DNA from: Cytobacillus suaedae
GTDB taxonomy: Bacteria; Bacillota; Bacilli; Bacillales; Bacillaceae_L
Assembly (NCBI GenBank): GCA_014960805.1
Contig: CP063163.1
Coordinates: 979,001 to 1,043,000 of the forward strand
Length of the DNA stretch: 64,000 bases
Direction of reading: 5' to 3'
A program made the translations under genes and the position numbers. The notes beneath the pieces are model-generated. The model was not told the DNA's origin and searched no databases. It worked only from the letters and a program-made list of their open reading frames with translations. Below, piece by piece: positions 33,614-44,029 of this stretch. Within the stretch, counting starts at the first letter, position 1. Each line of letters starts with the position of its first letter.

Positions 33614-33870
33614 TTTTTAAATAAATCCAGTAAGGGTCCCAATTCTTTAAACATCGGTTTAATTCGATTCACCGACCCCATAATCTCATCCACTTGCTTC
33701 ATTAAAGACATATAATCAACCTGATTATTTGGTTGAGAAGGAAGTTGTTCGTTATTTTTATCAGGTTGTTGCGGAAATCTAGGACTATTTCCAAACATTA
33801 ATCTTGTAAAAGGGTCTGGACTTTCTTGGCGGCCAGTTTGTTGTGTTTCTTGTTGTTCTTCCATTTCCAA
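33607..33870 (-). CDS. Small hydrophilic protein at the yjzB position
   Basis: 87 residues. The first half is Gln/Asn/Pro-rich and probably disordered (QQETQQTGRQESPDPFTRLM); the end has an amphipathic helix and the motif FKELGPLLDLFKKR, also seen at the C-terminus of YppG-like coat-associated proteins. This could mean a spore-related role, but that is weak evidence. B. subtilis has yjzB here, between comZ and fabHA; sequence identity cannot be confirmed by eye, so no symbol is given. Divergent from fabH. Confidence 0.75.
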   Translation of the reverse strand: MEMEEQQETQQTGRQESPDPFTRLMFGNSPRFPQQPDKNNEQLPSQPNNQVDYMSLMKQVDEIMGSVNRIKPMFKELGPLLDLFKKR

Positions 33871-33999
33871 TCACCTCAAATAGTCTATTTTACTAGTAGA
33901 GTATGAAAAACGAATCCTCGAAGTATAGTCGGTTGTCCATAGTAAGTAATAGACGTTTGTTTTATTTTTTTCCTACACGAACTCAATACACCTTACCTA

Positions 34000-34044
34000 T
34001 TGCTATATGGAATAAAATACTTTAAAATTAGTACCAAGTCATAA
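34000..34044 (+). promoter_or_regulatory. fabH promoter with FapR operator
   Basis: -35 TTGCTA (34000-34005), 17 nt, -10 TAAAAT (34023-34028). TTAGTACCAAGTCATAA (34028-34044) differs at two positions from the FapR consensus TTAGTACCTAGTCTTAA and overlaps the start site. FapR represses fatty-acid synthesis genes unless malonyl-CoA is high. Confidence 0.88.
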
Positions 34045-34129
34045 TAATTGATAATAATATATACTACTTACTTAAAGTCTATTCAGTATATCTCATACGC
34101 TTGATAACTACTGGAAAGGGGATTGATTT

Positions 34130-35062
34130 ATGAATGCGGGATTTCTAGGTATTGGACGATATGTACCGGAGCAAATAATAACGAACTTTGATTTAGAAAA
34201 AAAAATGGATACAACAGATGAGTGGATCAGAACAAGAACGGGTATAGAGGAAAGACATATTGCTCATGATGATATAAAGACATCTGATATGGCGTATGAG
34301 GCAGCCTTAAAGGCATTGGATAGTGCAGGAATGACAGGAGAAGAACTAGATATGATTTTAGTAGCTACTGTTACACCTGACAGACCATTCCCTTCCGTTG
34401 CTTGTACTTTACAAGAAAAGCTTGGTGCAAAAAAAGCTGCAGCTATGGATATTAGTGCGGCCTGTGCAGGTTTCATGTATGGAATTGTTACAGGGAAACA
34501 GTTCATTGAAACCGGTGTTTATAAGAATATCCTAGTTGTTGGAGTAGAGAAGCTATCTAAAATTACAGACTGGAACGATCGAAATACAGCTGTTCTTTTC
34601 GGTGATGGTGCTGGTGCAGTCATCATTGGACCAGTTTCAGAAGGCAAAGGGATTTTATCTTTTGAGCTTGGTGCAGATGGAACTGGGACAAAGCATTTAT
34701 ATCAGGATGAATATATCATTATGAACGGTAGAGAAGTATTTAAATTTGCTGTAAGACAAATGGGTGACTCTTGTATAAATGTGTTAGAAAAAGCAGGGTT
34801 AACTAAGGAAGATGTTGATTTCTTAATTCCTCATCAAGCAAATATTAGAATTATGGAAGCTGCAAGGCAAAGACTTGAATTACCTATAGAGAAGATGTCA
34901 AAGACCATTCATAAATACGGTAACACTTCTGCAGCATCCATTCCTATCTCATTAGTAGAAGAATTAGAAGCTGGAAAAATAAAAGACGGTGATCTAATTG
35001 TAATGGTAGGTTTCGGTGGCGGGCTAACTTGGGGTGCCATTGCCATTCGTTGGGGGAAGTAA
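34130..35062 (+). CDS. fabH: Beta-ketoacyl-ACP synthase III FabH
   Basis: Starts fatty-acid synthesis by condensing acyl-CoA with malonyl-ACP. 310 residues with the full triad Cys112 (AACAGF), His235 (PHQANIR) and Asn265 (GNTSAAS). In B. subtilis this locus is fabHA, the branched-chain acyl-CoA using isozyme. ATG with AAAGGGG 8 nt upstream. Behind a FapR-controlled promoter and 44 nt before fabF, so one operon. Confidence 0.97.
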   Translation: MNAGFLGIGRYVPEQIITNFDLEKKMDTTDEWIRTRTGIEERHIAHDDIKTSDMAYEAALKALDSAGMTGEELDMILVATVTPDRPFPSVACTLQEKLGAKKAAAMDISAACAGFMYGIVTGKQFIETGVYKNILVVGVEKLSKITDWNDRNTAVLFGDGAGAVIIGPVSEGKGILSFELGADGTGTKHLYQDEYIIMNGREVFKFAVRQMGDSCINVLEKAGLTKEDVDFLIPHQANIRIMEAARQRLELPIEKMSKTIHKYGNTSAASIPISLVEELEAGKIKDGDLIVMVGFGGGLTWGAIAIRWGK

Positions 35063-35106
35063 AATAATATAATAGTATATTTCAATTATAAGGAGTTGCG
35101 AGATAA

Positions 35107-36345
35107 ATGACAAAAAAGCGTGTAGTTGTAACAGGTTTAGGGGCGGTTACTCCAATAGGAAATGATGTAGAAACAGCTTGGCAAAATGCAATTAATGGCG
35201 TTTCAGGGGTAGGACCATTAACAAGAGTAGAGATTGAAGGTTTACCAGCAAAAGTTGCAGCTGAATTAAAGGATTTTAATCCAGAAAACTATATGGACCG
35301 TAAAGAAGCGAGAAGGATGGACCGTTTTACACAATATGCACTTGCTTCATCTTTCATGGCAGTAAAGGACGCGGACCTTACAATAAATGATGAAAACTCA
35401 GCAAGAGTTGGTGTATGGATTGGTTCTGGTATTGGTGGAATGGAAACGCATGAAGAACAACATAAGATCTTCATGGAAAAGGGATATAGAAGGGTAAGCC
35501 CATTTTATGTACCAATGATGATTCCAGATATGGCAGCTGGACAAGTTTCAATAGCTATTGGTGCAAGAGGGATTAATTCATGTACAGTAACAGCATGTGC
35601 TACAGGTACAAACTCGATTGGGGATGCTTTTAAAGTTATTCAACGTGGTGATGCTGATGTAATGGTAACTGGTGGAACTGAAGCTCCATTAACGAATATG
35701 GCATTTGCAGGTTTCACTTCAGCAAAAGCATTATCTTTTAACCCTGATCCTAAAACTGCAAGTAGACCTTTTGATAAAAATCGAGATGGATTTGTAATGG
35801 GTGAAGGAGCAGGAATTTTAATATTAGAAGAATTGGAGCATGCACTTGCACGTGGAGCAAGAATTTACGCTGAAATCGTAGGATATGGTTCAACGGGAGA
35901 TGCATATCATATCACTCAACCAGCTCCTGGTGGCGAGGGTGGAGTTCGAGCAATGCGTCAGGCAATTGAAGATGGTGGCTTACAACCTACTGATATTGAT
36001 TACATTAATGCTCACGGTACTTCTACAGAATACAATGATAAGTTTGAGACATTAGCTATTAAAGAAGTTTTTGGTCCACATGCAACATCTGTAGCGATTA
36101 GTTCCACAAAATCAATGACAGGTCACCTTTTAGGGGCAGCAGGTGGAATAGAAGCAATCTTTTCGATATTAGCTATTAAAGAGGGCATTGTTCCTCCAAC
36201 AATTAATTATGAAACACCAGATCCGGAATGTGATTTAGACTACGTACCAAATGTTGCTAGAAAGATGGAAGTTCGTGCAGCACTTAGTAATTCCCTAGGT
36301 TTTGGGGGACATAATGCTACGATTATCTTTAAAAAGTATGAATAA
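35107..36345 (+). CDS. fabF: Beta-ketoacyl-ACP synthase II FabF
   Basis: Elongating condensing enzyme of type II fatty-acid synthesis. 412 residues, thiolase fold with Cys164 (TACATGTNS), His303 (NAHGTST) and His340 ([10 protein letters not shown]), the Cys-His-His set of KAS II. AAGGAG precedes the ATG. Second gene after fabH; the operon ends at the hairpin after its stop. Confidence 0.98.
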   Translation: MTKKRVVVTGLGAVTPIGNDVETAWQNAINGVSGVGPLTRVEIEGLPAKVAAELKDFNPENYMDRKEARRMDRFTQYALASSFMAVKDADLTINDENSARVGVWIGSGIGGMETHEEQHKIFMEKGYRRVSPFYVPMMIPDMAAGQVSIAIGARGINSCTVTACATGTNSIGDAFKVIQRGDADVMVTGGTEAPLTNMAFAGFTSAKALSFNPDPKTASRPFDKNRDGFVMGEGAGILILEELEHALARGARIYAEIVGYGSTGDAYHITQPAPGGEGGVRAMRQAIEDGGLQPTDIDYINAHGTSTEYNDKFETLAIKEVFGPHATSVAISSTKSMTGHLLGAAGGIEAIFSILAIKEGIVPPTINYETPDPECDLDYVPNVARKMEVRAALSNSLGFGGHNATIIFKKYE

Positions 36346-36351
36346 TAAATA

Positions 36352-36386
36352 CTAAAAAAGGGTTGGCATGAGCCAACTCTTTTTTA
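36352..36386 (+). terminator. Terminator of fabH-fabF
   Basis: Stem core gttggc (36362-36367) with gccaac (36372-36377), extended by A-run/T-run pairing, ending in TCTTTTTTAG. Confidence 0.9.
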
Positions 36387-36530
36387 GTTCTATTTTAGAT
36401 GAGGCTATAAATTCTTCATTTTCATGTAGTCTTTGTAATACAAATGTAATAAAATTTCAAAATATATAGAAAAGTCGTAATACTTTGTGTTATTATTTTT
36501 TTATAGTAAAAAAATACCATATGGGGGTGG

Positions 36531-37454
36531 ATGATGAGCATTACACAAAATATCATTAAAACAGTTTTACTATATGTTGTTGTTTTAGCCGGACTAATAA
36601 TGTTAGTCTTTTTTCCACGGGAAGCAGATATAGCAGTAAGTGGAAAAGCAATGACGATTGATTATGGGTACACATTTTCATGGGGGCAATACAAGGAGAA
36701 TATAAGCGGGTGGTTTTCGCATATTAGAGAGAATGGTAGTTTAGGAGATACTCGATATAATAATGTAACGGTTGAGGACGAGTTAAAGCGATACTTCCCA
36801 AATAGCTTGAAAATCATTGTATTAGCATTTGTTTTGAGTACCTTTGTAGGCATTGCAAAAGGGATCTTTGATTACAATAGTGCCAAAACGAAAAAAAATA
36901 TATTAGGTAACGGTACCACTTGGTTATTTCAATCGATTCCAGACTTTTTGATAGTCATCGTTATCCAATGGCTAGTCATTTTTATGTTTCCATCTGTAAA
37001 AATATTAAGCCAAGCAAATTGGTATAGCTTTATCTTACCCGGCATTTTAGTAGCAATTTACCCGATGATGTATGTGTCTCGAATAACTTCCGCATCTATC
37101 GCTAGTCAGGAGGGCCTCCCTTATATACAAGTTGCAAGAGCGAAGGGTTTTACAAAAAGAAGAGTAATGTATACGCATATACTAAAAAATAGTATTGGGA
37201 CGGTCTTAGGTCATATTCCTTCATTAATGATCTACATATTATCCAATTTGCTAATTGTGGAATACCTATTTGGCTATGAAGGAATTGCTTATCGTCTATT
37301 TGTAGCAATGGGTATATCCAAAGCGATTGCTTTTGGACGTGGACCAATCTATGAAGATGGTTTAATAATTGGAATTGGCATTTGCTTTATGTTAACGATT
37401 ACGTTATCACAAATTATTGGTTACTTAGTTAAAAAGCAACTAAAGTTACAGTAG
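36531..37454 (+). CDS. OppB-type ABC transporter permease (orphan pair, first)
   Basis: 307 residues with about six membrane helices and an external loop after the first. The EAA-type coupling loop is visible as ARAKGFTKRRVMYTHILKNS (about 203-222). It differs from the app and opp permeases of this window in having a shorter, divergent N-terminal half (YTFSWGQYKENISGWFSHIR). Tandem ATGs at 36531 and 36534 follow GGGGGTGG. With the next gene it forms a permease pair that has no ATPase or binding protein of its own in the operon. Substrate unknown; peptide-type by family. Confidence 0.82.
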   Translation: MMSITQNIIKTVLLYVVVLAGLIMLVFFPREADIAVSGKAMTIDYGYTFSWGQYKENISGWFSHIRENGSLGDTRYNNVTVEDELKRYFPNSLKIIVLAFVLSTFVGIAKGIFDYNSAKTKKNILGNGTTWLFQSIPDFLIVIVIQWLVIFMFPSVKILSQANWYSFILPGILVAIYPMMYVSRITSASIASQEGLPYIQVARAKGFTKRRVMYTHILKNSIGTVLGHIPSLMIYILSNLLIVEYLFGYEGIAYRLFVAMGISKAIAFGRGPIYEDGLIIGIGICFMLTITLSQIIGYLVKKQLKLQ

Positions 37455-37464
37455 GAGGGGTGAA

Positions 37465-38355
37465 ATGAAAAACTATTATTTAGTAACAGGAATCGTGATG
37501 ACAACCGTTTTAGTAGTTTTTATGTTATTTGGCCCCCTGCTGCCATTTGTTGATTCAAGCTTGGAAGGGGAACGAGTTAAAATATTAGGGCAGGGCAACA
37601 TTGTTACAGCTCCTTATGCACCCTCAAAGGAATATCTACTTGGGTCAGACCGTGAGGGGAGAGATATTTTAAGTTTAATTGTAATGGGTACGAAAGATAC
37701 GTTATTCCTTATCTTTGCTATTACTCTATTAAGGTACATAGTTGCGGTACCATTAGCATTAGCGGGTTCAAAAAACAAAGGGCCAGTCTCATGGCTTCTG
37801 AATTCATGGAACCAGTTATTTTCCTCATTGCCAGTCATATTTTCAGCAATCATTTTGGTAAACCTTCCATTTCTACTCTTTAGTGAGAACAGGTTTGTCT
37901 GGTGCGTTGTCATTTTGGCTTTTATTGAAGTCGGAAGAGTAGGATATATCTTACAACAACAAGCCCACACACTGTCTAAATCGCCATTTGTTGAAGCAGG
38001 TATTACGATTGGGGTAAGCCCATTGGGTATATATTCAAGATATTATGTACCAAATTTACTGCCAGATATCATTGTAAATTTCTTTATTGATTTAGGTAGA
38101 GTAACGTTACTCATAGGTCAATTAGGGATATTTAGTATATTTATTACTCAAGAATTTGTTCAACTAAACTATGGTTCGGGAGAGATTGTCAACACGAATT
38201 TAAATTGGACGACATTATTAGGAGATCCACGAACAGATGTTTTAAAAGCTGCTTGGATACCACTTTTCCCTGCACTAGCCATTACTTTTACAATCTTGAC
38301 CTTTAATATATTAGGTGAAGGGCTAAGACAACACTTTAATCGTAAAACAGTCTAG
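37465..38355 (+). CDS. OppC-type ABC transporter permease (orphan pair, second)
   Basis: 296 residues. One N-terminal helix, a large outside loop containing the LLGSDREGRDILSLIVMG segment typical of DppC/OppC proteins, then five helices. The coupling loop is EAGITIGVSPLGIYSRYYVP (about 177-196). 11 nt after the first permease with GGAGG, so co-translated. The pair ends at a terminator. It may borrow the ATPases of the app operons (inference). Confidence 0.82.
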   Translation: MKNYYLVTGIVMTTVLVVFMLFGPLLPFVDSSLEGERVKILGQGNIVTAPYAPSKEYLLGSDREGRDILSLIVMGTKDTLFLIFAITLLRYIVAVPLALAGSKNKGPVSWLLNSWNQLFSSLPVIFSAIILVNLPFLLFSENRFVWCVVILAFIEVGRVGYILQQQAHTLSKSPFVEAGITIGVSPLGIYSRYYVPNLLPDIIVNFFIDLGRVTLLIGQLGIFSIFITQEFVQLNYGSGEIVNTNLNWTTLLGDPRTDVLKAAWIPLFPALAITFTILTFNILGEGLRQHFNRKTV

Positions 38356-38377
38356 GACACTCTAGACTGTTTTTTTA
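38344..38377 (+). terminator. Terminator of the orphan permease pair
   Basis: 12-bp stem aaaacagtctag (38344-38355) with ctagactgtttt (38362-38373), containing the stop codon in its left arm, followed by a T-run to 38377. Confidence 0.93.
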
Positions 38378-38441
38378 TTGGAACGATAAAAGGTAAACTC
38401 ACATAAGCATAAGTAAACATATATGGTGTGGAGGCAGGATA

Positions 38442-39212
38442 ATGACGGTTGTTAGAACAGACAAGTGGCTGCTAGATTTATATGATAAACCTTTAGAAAT
38501 GTGTGAAAGAATTAAGTTTGCTCAGCCAGATGTAACTATAGAAGAAATTTATGATTACTTAATTATGAATGGAATGTATCGACCTATTAGGGGAGGGGAA
38601 GAGGGTGTAAAAAAACTAATTGAAAATAAAGTATGGAAAATCGTTTATTTGGAAGAAAAAAAGCTAAAACAAGAATGGGATGGGCCAACGATTCCAATTT
38701 ACATTTTTCCTTCGGATAGTAGAAACGCACAAATTACCAAAGAGTATAATGGAAAGTCTGGGTTAGCATTTAAAGATAAATTATTTTTATTCTTATCAAA
38801 ACAAAATACTGGCAAGGAAATTAAGGCGTTGTTTACACATGAATATAATCATATTTGTCGGTTAAAGAAATATAAGAAGAATGAAAGTGATTACACTTTA
38901 GGTGATACGATTATATTAGAAGGTCTAGCTGAGTGCGCAGTAAAGGAGCGGTTTGGTGATCAATATCTTGCACCATATATTAGATATTACACGGAATCTC
39001 AGCTTGAGGAGATGTGGAATACGATTATAAAACCTAATGTATCTATTATAAAGTCAACACGAGAACATGATAAATTATTGTATGGACAAAAATTATTACC
39101 TAAGATGGTAGGATATTGTGTCGGGTATCATTTAGTTCATAAAAAGTTGATGGAACAAAACGCAGGTATAAATGAATTGCTAAGCTACAGTACAGAAGAA
39201 TTTATCAAGTAA
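38442..39212 (+). CDS. yjaZ: YjaZ-like DUF2268 putative zinc protease
   Basis: 256 residues. The DUF2268 domain has a metalloprotease-type HEYNH motif at 133-137 (HExxH with Asn instead of a hydrophobic third residue) and an ILEGLAECAVKERFG segment about 30 residues later that supplies a Glu as third ligand, as in gluzincins. No signal peptide or membrane helix, so cytoplasmic. Target unknown. GGAGG 7 nt before ATG; own terminator. Located as yjaZ is in B. subtilis, between fabF and app. Confidence 0.88.
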   Translation: MTVVRTDKWLLDLYDKPLEMCERIKFAQPDVTIEEIYDYLIMNGMYRPIRGGEEGVKKLIENKVWKIVYLEEKKLKQEWDGPTIPIYIFPSDSRNAQITKEYNGKSGLAFKDKLFLFLSKQNTGKEIKALFTHEYNHICRLKKYKKNESDYTLGDTIILEGLAECAVKERFGDQYLAPYIRYYTESQLEEMWNTIIKPNVSIIKSTREHDKLLYGQKLLPKMVGYCVGYHLVHKKLMEQNAGINELLSYSTEEFIK

Positions 39213-39221
39213 TAAGTTACT

Positions 39222-39251
39222 AAGACTCTGATATTAATCAGAGTCTTTTTT
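39222..39251 (+). terminator. Terminator of yjaZ
   Basis: Stem aagactctga (39222-39231) with tcagagtctt (39238-39247), followed by TTTT. Confidence 0.9.
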
Positions 39252-39358
39252 ATGGATGTTAATTTCTTATTAGATTTGTATTGAATTCGTAACGAATTTG
39301 TAATATTATTACACTTGTGTGACTGACAGCGGATTCCTAATGAGTGGAAGGGGTGAAA

Positions 39359-39976
39359 TTGAACATAGTGGCAAGCTATACGGTAACAAATAAAAAAAGA
39401 AACATGGATAGCATCCAGTTTCAGGTAACATTAATTGTCATTTCTTTTATATCTAGTATCTTTGTTCCTTTTATAATCCTGTATCCAATCCAAGAGATTT
39501 TATTTAAGCCACAAAGTGTATGGTATTTCGAAGCTCCATTTAGTGCCTATGTGATATTTATGGCAGCAATTATAGTAACCTCTATCATTCTACTAATAAA
39601 TGTACTTTCTGAGCCGAAAACGAAGATGAAGAACCGTTTGAAATTAGGAATTACCTTTACCTCCTTAATTACTGTAGTGATTATAATAGGTCTTTGTCTT
39701 TTTAATTATGAGTATATGAATTCAAATGGTATCTATAAGAATAAATTTTTTAGTTTAGAAGAAGAGTTTATAGGTTGGAACGAAATCAAAGATGCAAAGC
39801 AAATCTTTGTTAAAAAAGATGGAGTCACTAAAGATGATAAATTCTACTTTACTCTTCAAGATGGAACTATCCTAGAAATGGATATAACTGGTAAAGTTAA
39901 AAAGAATAAAAGGTATATTCGACAATATTTAAAGAAAAATAAGGTAATTATCGAAAATGTCTACCCAAATGAATGA
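39359..39976 (+). CDS. Hypothetical membrane protein with three helices
   Basis: 205 residues from TTG 39359, 5 nt after AAGGGG; the frame is open from GTG 39344. Three hydrophobic helices (about 23-45, 62-82 and 95-118) are followed by a cytoplasmic or outside C-terminal domain of about 85 residues rich in Lys (IGWNEIKDAKQIFVKKDGVT), which resembles the PH-like bYdbT/YdbS type layout but is not clearly assigned. No family recognised with confidence. Lies between yjaZ and the first app operon; no terminator seen after it. Confidence 0.65.
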   Translation: MNIVASYTVTNKKRNMDSIQFQVTLIVISFISSIFVPFIILYPIQEILFKPQSVWYFEAPFSAYVIFMAAIIVTSIILLINVLSEPKTKMKNRLKLGITFTSLITVVIIIGLCLFNYEYMNSNGIYKNKFFSLEEEFIGWNEIKDAKQIFVKKDGVTKDDKFYFTLQDGTILEMDITGKVKKNKRYIRQYLKKNKVIIENVYPNE

Positions 39977-40099
39977 TATTTTGATATAGTATTCTTAACA
40001 AGACAGATTACACTGAATTGTTTAAAAAGACTGAAAATTATTAAATTTTACTAAACTGTTGCAAATATAAATTTATTATATTATTATTGTAAAAAAAGA

Positions 40100-40114
40100 A
40101 ATTGTCGAAAAATT
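40100..40114 (+). promoter_or_regulatory. CodY-like box upstream of the first app operon
   Basis: AATTGTCGAAAAATT matches 12 of 15 positions of the CodY consensus AATTTTCWGAAAATT, 43 nt before the first ATPase gene. CodY control of app/opp/dpp genes is known in B. subtilis. Confidence 0.5.
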
Positions 40115-40156
40115 GTATTTTTGATCGATTAATTTAATGCTAAAGGTGTGATTGAC

Positions 40157-41152
40157 TTGAATTCAATGCTTGAAGTGAAAGACCTAAAGACGGGATTCGA
40201 TATAGACGGAGATTTTTATCATGCGGTTGATGGAGTATCGTTTTCGGTAAAGCCTCGCCAAATTGTCGGAATAGTTGGTGAATCCGGTTGCGGTAAAAGT
40301 GTAATGTCACTTTCTATTATGAAGCTTCTACCTAAAGGGATTGGAAGAATCGCTGGTGGTGAAGTAGTATTCCAAGGAAAGAACATTGAGAATTTATCAG
40401 AAAATGAGATGAATAGCATCCGAGGTAAAGATATTAGTATGATCTTCCAGGAGCCAATGACTTCATTAAATCCAGTATTCACTATCGGATTTCAGTTAGA
40501 AGAAATTATGCTAAATCATATGAACATATCTAAAAAAGAAGTCAGAGAACGTGCGATTACTCTTCTACAGAGTGTTGGGATCTCTAGACCTGAGAAAATT
40601 GTAGATGAGTATCCTCACCAATTGTCAGGTGGAATGAGACAAAGGGTTATGATAGCGATTGCAATCGCCTGTCAGCCGAAGCTATTAATTGCAGATGAGC
40701 CAACAACTGCTCTTGATGTAACTGTACAAGCCCAAATACTAGAGTTGCTAAAGAGTATTCAAGAGAAGAATGATATGTCAATCATTTTAATCACTCATGA
40801 CCTTGGTGTTGTAGCTGAAATGTGTGATGAGGTTATTGTTATGTACGCTGGTAAAATAGTTGAGCGCACAAACGTAGATAACCTATTCCACAATCCTCAG
40901 CATCCTTACACTAAATTATTAATGGCTTCTATCCCAAGAATGGATGAAGTAGTTGAAGAATTAGCAACAATTAAGGGGATTGTACCGTCCTTGAAAAATA
41001 TGCCACTGGTTGGCTGTCGATTTGTTGATAGATGTCCTTCTGCAACAGCGGAATGTAGAACTGTTACTCCAAAGCTAGCTGCAGTCGAGAGTGGACATGA
41101 GGTATCGTGCTTACTTTATGAAAGCAGTTATCCTAAAGAGAGTGTGAGGTAA
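40157..41152 (+). CDS. appD: Peptide ABC transporter ATPase AppD-type (operon 1)
   Basis: 331 residues from TTG 40157 (8 nt after AAAGGTG; the frame also opens at GTG 40148). Walker A GESGCGKS, signature LSGGMRQRV, Walker B LLIADEP and the H-loop ITHD are all present, so an active ATPase. The C-terminal oligopeptide/dipeptide extension carries four Cys (GCRFVDRCPSATAEC and later SCLLY), a possible Fe-S site found in this subfamily. First gene of the order ATPase-ATPase-binding protein-permease-permease, identical to B. subtilis appDFABC. Confidence 0.9.
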   Translation: MNSMLEVKDLKTGFDIDGDFYHAVDGVSFSVKPRQIVGIVGESGCGKSVMSLSIMKLLPKGIGRIAGGEVVFQGKNIENLSENEMNSIRGKDISMIFQEPMTSLNPVFTIGFQLEEIMLNHMNISKKEVRERAITLLQSVGISRPEKIVDEYPHQLSGGMRQRVMIAIAIACQPKLLIADEPTTALDVTVQAQILELLKSIQEKNDMSIILITHDLGVVAEMCDEVIVMYAGKIVERTNVDNLFHNPQHPYTKLLMASIPRMDEVVEELATIKGIVPSLKNMPLVGCRFVDRCPSATAECRTVTPKLAAVESGHEVSCLLYESSYPKESVR

Positions 41153-41157
41153 AACAA

Positions 41158-42144
41158 ATGAGTAATACAACACTTAATGAAAAGCAGAACTTATTAGAAG
41201 TTAAAAATCTAAAGACTTATTATCCTATAAAAGGTGGCTTCTTTAGAAAGACAGTAGCACATGTAAAAGCAGTAGATGATGTATCCCTTGAAATTAAAAA
41301 TGGGGAAACATTAGGACTTGTAGGTGAGTCAGGCTGTGGTAAGTCTACAACCGGTAGAACGATTATGAGATTACTAGAACCAACAGATGGTCAAATCTTA
41401 TTCGATGGTAAAGATATCACTGAATTAAGAGGAAAATCACTCCGAGATATCAGAAAAGATATTCAAATGGTATTCCAGGATCCATATGCATCATTAAACC
41501 CAATGCAAATGGTTGGAGATATTGTTTCTGAGCCAATTATGAACTTTACAAATAAGTCATTAAAGGCTTTAAAAGATGAAGTAATGGAGCTTCTTAAAAA
41601 GGTAGGATTACCTGAAGATGCCTATTATAAATATGCACATGAATTTTCTGGTGGACAAAGACAACGTATTGGTATTGCTCGTGCGTTAGCTCTTAGACCT
41701 AAATTAATAATAGCTGATGAGCCAGTATCTGCACTTGATGTATCAGTGCAATCACAAGTTCTTAATCTATTAAAAGAATTGCAAGATGAGTTCGATTTAA
41801 CTTTCCTTTTCATCGCTCATGATCTAAGTGTTGTTAAACATATGAGTGATCGAATCGGAGTTATGTATCTTGGTAATATCGTTGAAATCGCTGAAAAGGG
41901 AAGTATCTATGATGAGCCTTTACACCCTTATACACAGGCTTTAATTTCTGCGATACCTGTTCCTGACCCAAGAAAGAAAAGCAAGCGTATTGTGTTAGAA
42001 GGGGATGTTCCAAGCCCGGCAAATCCGCCAAGTGGCTGCCCATTCCACCCACGCTGCCCACAAGCTATAGCTGAATGTTCAGCAACAAAACCTCAATTAA
42101 AGGAGGTGAAGCCAGGGCATCGAGTAGCTTGCCACTTATATTAA
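41158..42144 (+). CDS. appF: Peptide ABC transporter ATPase AppF-type (operon 1)
   Basis: 328 residues. Walker [10 protein letters not shown], signature [11 protein letters not shown], Walker [13 protein letters not shown] and the C-terminal Cys-containing extension ([15 protein letters not shown]). Heterodimer partner of the preceding ATPase, typical F-type start [25 protein letters not shown] precedes the ATG; 5 nt gap to appD. Confidence 0.92.
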   Translation: MSNTTLNEKQNLLEVKNLKTYYPIKGGFFRKTVAHVKAVDDVSLEIKNGETLGLVGESGCGKSTTGRTIMRLLEPTDGQILFDGKDITELRGKSLRDIRKDIQMVFQDPYASLNPMQMVGDIVSEPIMNFTNKSLKALKDEVMELLKKVGLPEDAYYKYAHEFSGGQRQRIGIARALALRPKLIIADEPVSALDVSVQSQVLNLLKELQDEFDLTFLFIAHDLSVVKHMSDRIGVMYLGNIVEIAEKGSIYDEPLHPYTQALISAIPVPDPRKKSKRIVLEGDVPSPANPPSGCPFHPRCPQAIAECSATKPQLKEVKPGHRVACHLY

Positions 42145-42264
42145 GAAGTTAGAATAACAAATCAAATTGACAAGATAACAATCTATCTTAAACTGGTTTT
42201 TCTTTTGAAATGATTACTCATTTCGAAATTAAAATAAATATACAAAAAAAATGGGGGTAAACAA

Positions 42265-43995
42265 ATGAAGAAGTCAACATTATGGACTCTAGTTCTAGTA
42301 CTAGTTATGTCTATGTTCCTTGCTGCTTGTAGCGGAGGTAACGACACTACTGAACCAACTGAGCCAAAAGAAGAAGAAAAAGACAATGCAACAACTGATT
42401 CTGAGCCTAAAGAAGGCGGAATTGTAACTTATGCAACTGACGCTGCTCCAGAGGGTGTATATGACCCTGCTTACGCTGGAAGTGCTGTTGACAGCAACAT
42501 TCAAGGTTTCATGACTGAGGGCATCTACGGTGTAGATGGTAACTTAGAATATGTACCAAACATTGCATCTTGGGAAATCAGTGAAGATAAGTTAACTTAT
42601 ACTTTCACTTTCAAACAAGGTATTAAATGGCACAATGGTGAAGAAGTGACTGCTGATGACTATGCATTTGCTTTAGAAACAATTGCGCACCCTGACTATG
42701 ATGGTCCTCGTTTCAACATGGTTGAGCACATTTTAGGTGCTACAGAAAAGAAAGACGGTAAAGCTGAAACTATCTCAGGTATTGAGGTTGTAGATCCTTA
42801 TACTGTTAAAATTACTTTTAAAGAAGTTAAAATCAACAACTTAGAAAACCTTTGGTCTACTCCAATGCCTAAAAAGCACTATGAAGGTATTGCTGTAGCA
42901 GACTTAGGTGAGTCTCCACAAGTTCGTGAAAATCCAGTAGGATTTGGTCCTTTCAAAGTTAAGAAAGTTGTAGCTGGTGAGTACACTGAATTAGAGCGTT
43001 TCGAAGATTACTGGCAAGGTAGACCATTGCTTGATGGTATTATCGTTAAAGTTATCGATCCATCTCTAGCAACTGGTGCTTTCCAAAATGGTGAAATTGA
43101 TATCATGGATATCAGACCACAAGCTGTAAAAGAATTAGAAGCATTACCTAACGTACGTGTTGAAGAAACTACTGGTGTAGTATATTCTTACATCGCTTTA
43201 CGTTTCGGTCACCGTGACCAAGAAACTCGTAAAAACGTAGCTGATTTCGATAAATTCCAATCTAAAGAATTACGTCAAGCATTAACTTATGCAATCAACC
43301 GTCCTGCGATGATTGATGCATTCCTAGAAGGTAAAGCTGCAGTAGCTAACACTCCAATTCCAAAAGCGTTCTGGATTGCTGCTGATGAGTCTGAGTTAAA
43401 CCAATATGAGTACAGCCAAGAAAAAGCAAAAGAATTATTAGCAACAGCTGGTTATGTAGATGTTGATGGCGATGGTTTTGTTGAAGATCCACAAGGTAAA
43501 CCATTCAGCATTTCATTCGGTCACTATGCTGGTCCTGCAGTATTTGAAGGACGTTCTCAAGCAATTATCCAAAGCTGGAATGACATCGGTGTTAAAACTG
43601 AATTAGCAACAGGTTCATTAGTAGAGTTCAACCTTTACAATGAAATGAAAGATAATGACGATGCTGCATTAGAAGCATTCTTCGGTTCATGGAGTACTGG
43701 TGCAGATCCAGATCCAACTGGACTATGGGGTAACGATTCTGAGTGGAACTATGGTCGTTGGGTTGACGCTGAAAATGCGCGCTTACTTGCTGAAGGGTTA
43801 AGCGAAAAAGCATTCGACAAAGACTACCGTAAACAAGTTTATGTTGAGTGGCAAAAATACTTCAACGAGCAAATGCCTGCTATCCCATTATGGGAAAACA
43901 TGGATCTTTATGGAATTAACAAACGCGTTCAAGGTGTAACTATTAACGCTGTTGGTTTCCAAGATGATGTTTACAAATGGTATGTTACTGAATAG
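42265..43995 (+). CDS. appA: Peptide-binding lipoprotein AppA-type (operon 1)
   Basis: 576-residue extracytoplasmic binding protein. Signal with lipobox LAAC (Cys22), an acidic low-complexity linker (EPKEEEKDNATTDSEPKEGG), then the SBP family 5 fold with LTYTFTFKQGIKWHNGEEVT (about 112-131) and VNPVGFGPFKVKKV-type segment. The EAELNQYEYSQEKAKELLA segment is also typical. GC and codon bias are higher than in neighbours, usual for a highly expressed lipoprotein. A 120-nt spacer with AT-rich DNA and a short hairpin (gaaatga/tcatttc near 42207) precedes it. Confidence 0.92.
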   Translation: MKKSTLWTLVLVLVMSMFLAACSGGNDTTEPTEPKEEEKDNATTDSEPKEGGIVTYATDAAPEGVYDPAYAGSAVDSNIQGFMTEGIYGVDGNLEYVPNIASWEISEDKLTYTFTFKQGIKWHNGEEVTADDYAFALETIAHPDYDGPRFNMVEHILGATEKKDGKAETISGIEVVDPYTVKITFKEVKINNLENLWSTPMPKKHYEGIAVADLGESPQVRENPVGFGPFKVKKVVAGEYTELERFEDYWQGRPLLDGIIVKVIDPSLATGAFQNGEIDIMDIRPQAVKELEALPNVRVEETTGVVYSYIALRFGHRDQETRKNVADFDKFQSKELRQALTYAINRPAMIDAFLEGKAAVANTPIPKAFWIAADESELNQYEYSQEKAKELLATAGYVDVDGDGFVEDPQGKPFSISFGHYAGPAVFEGRSQAIIQSWNDIGVKTELATGSLVEFNLYNEMKDNDDAALEAFFGSWSTGADPDPTGLWGNDSEWNYGRWVDAENARLLAEGLSEKAFDKDYRKQVYVEWQKYFNEQMPAIPLWENMDLYGINKRVQGVTINAVGFQDDVYKWYVTE

Positions 43996-44029
43996 TAGTT
44001 ATTAATCTTACTAGATAAGGAGAATTCAC

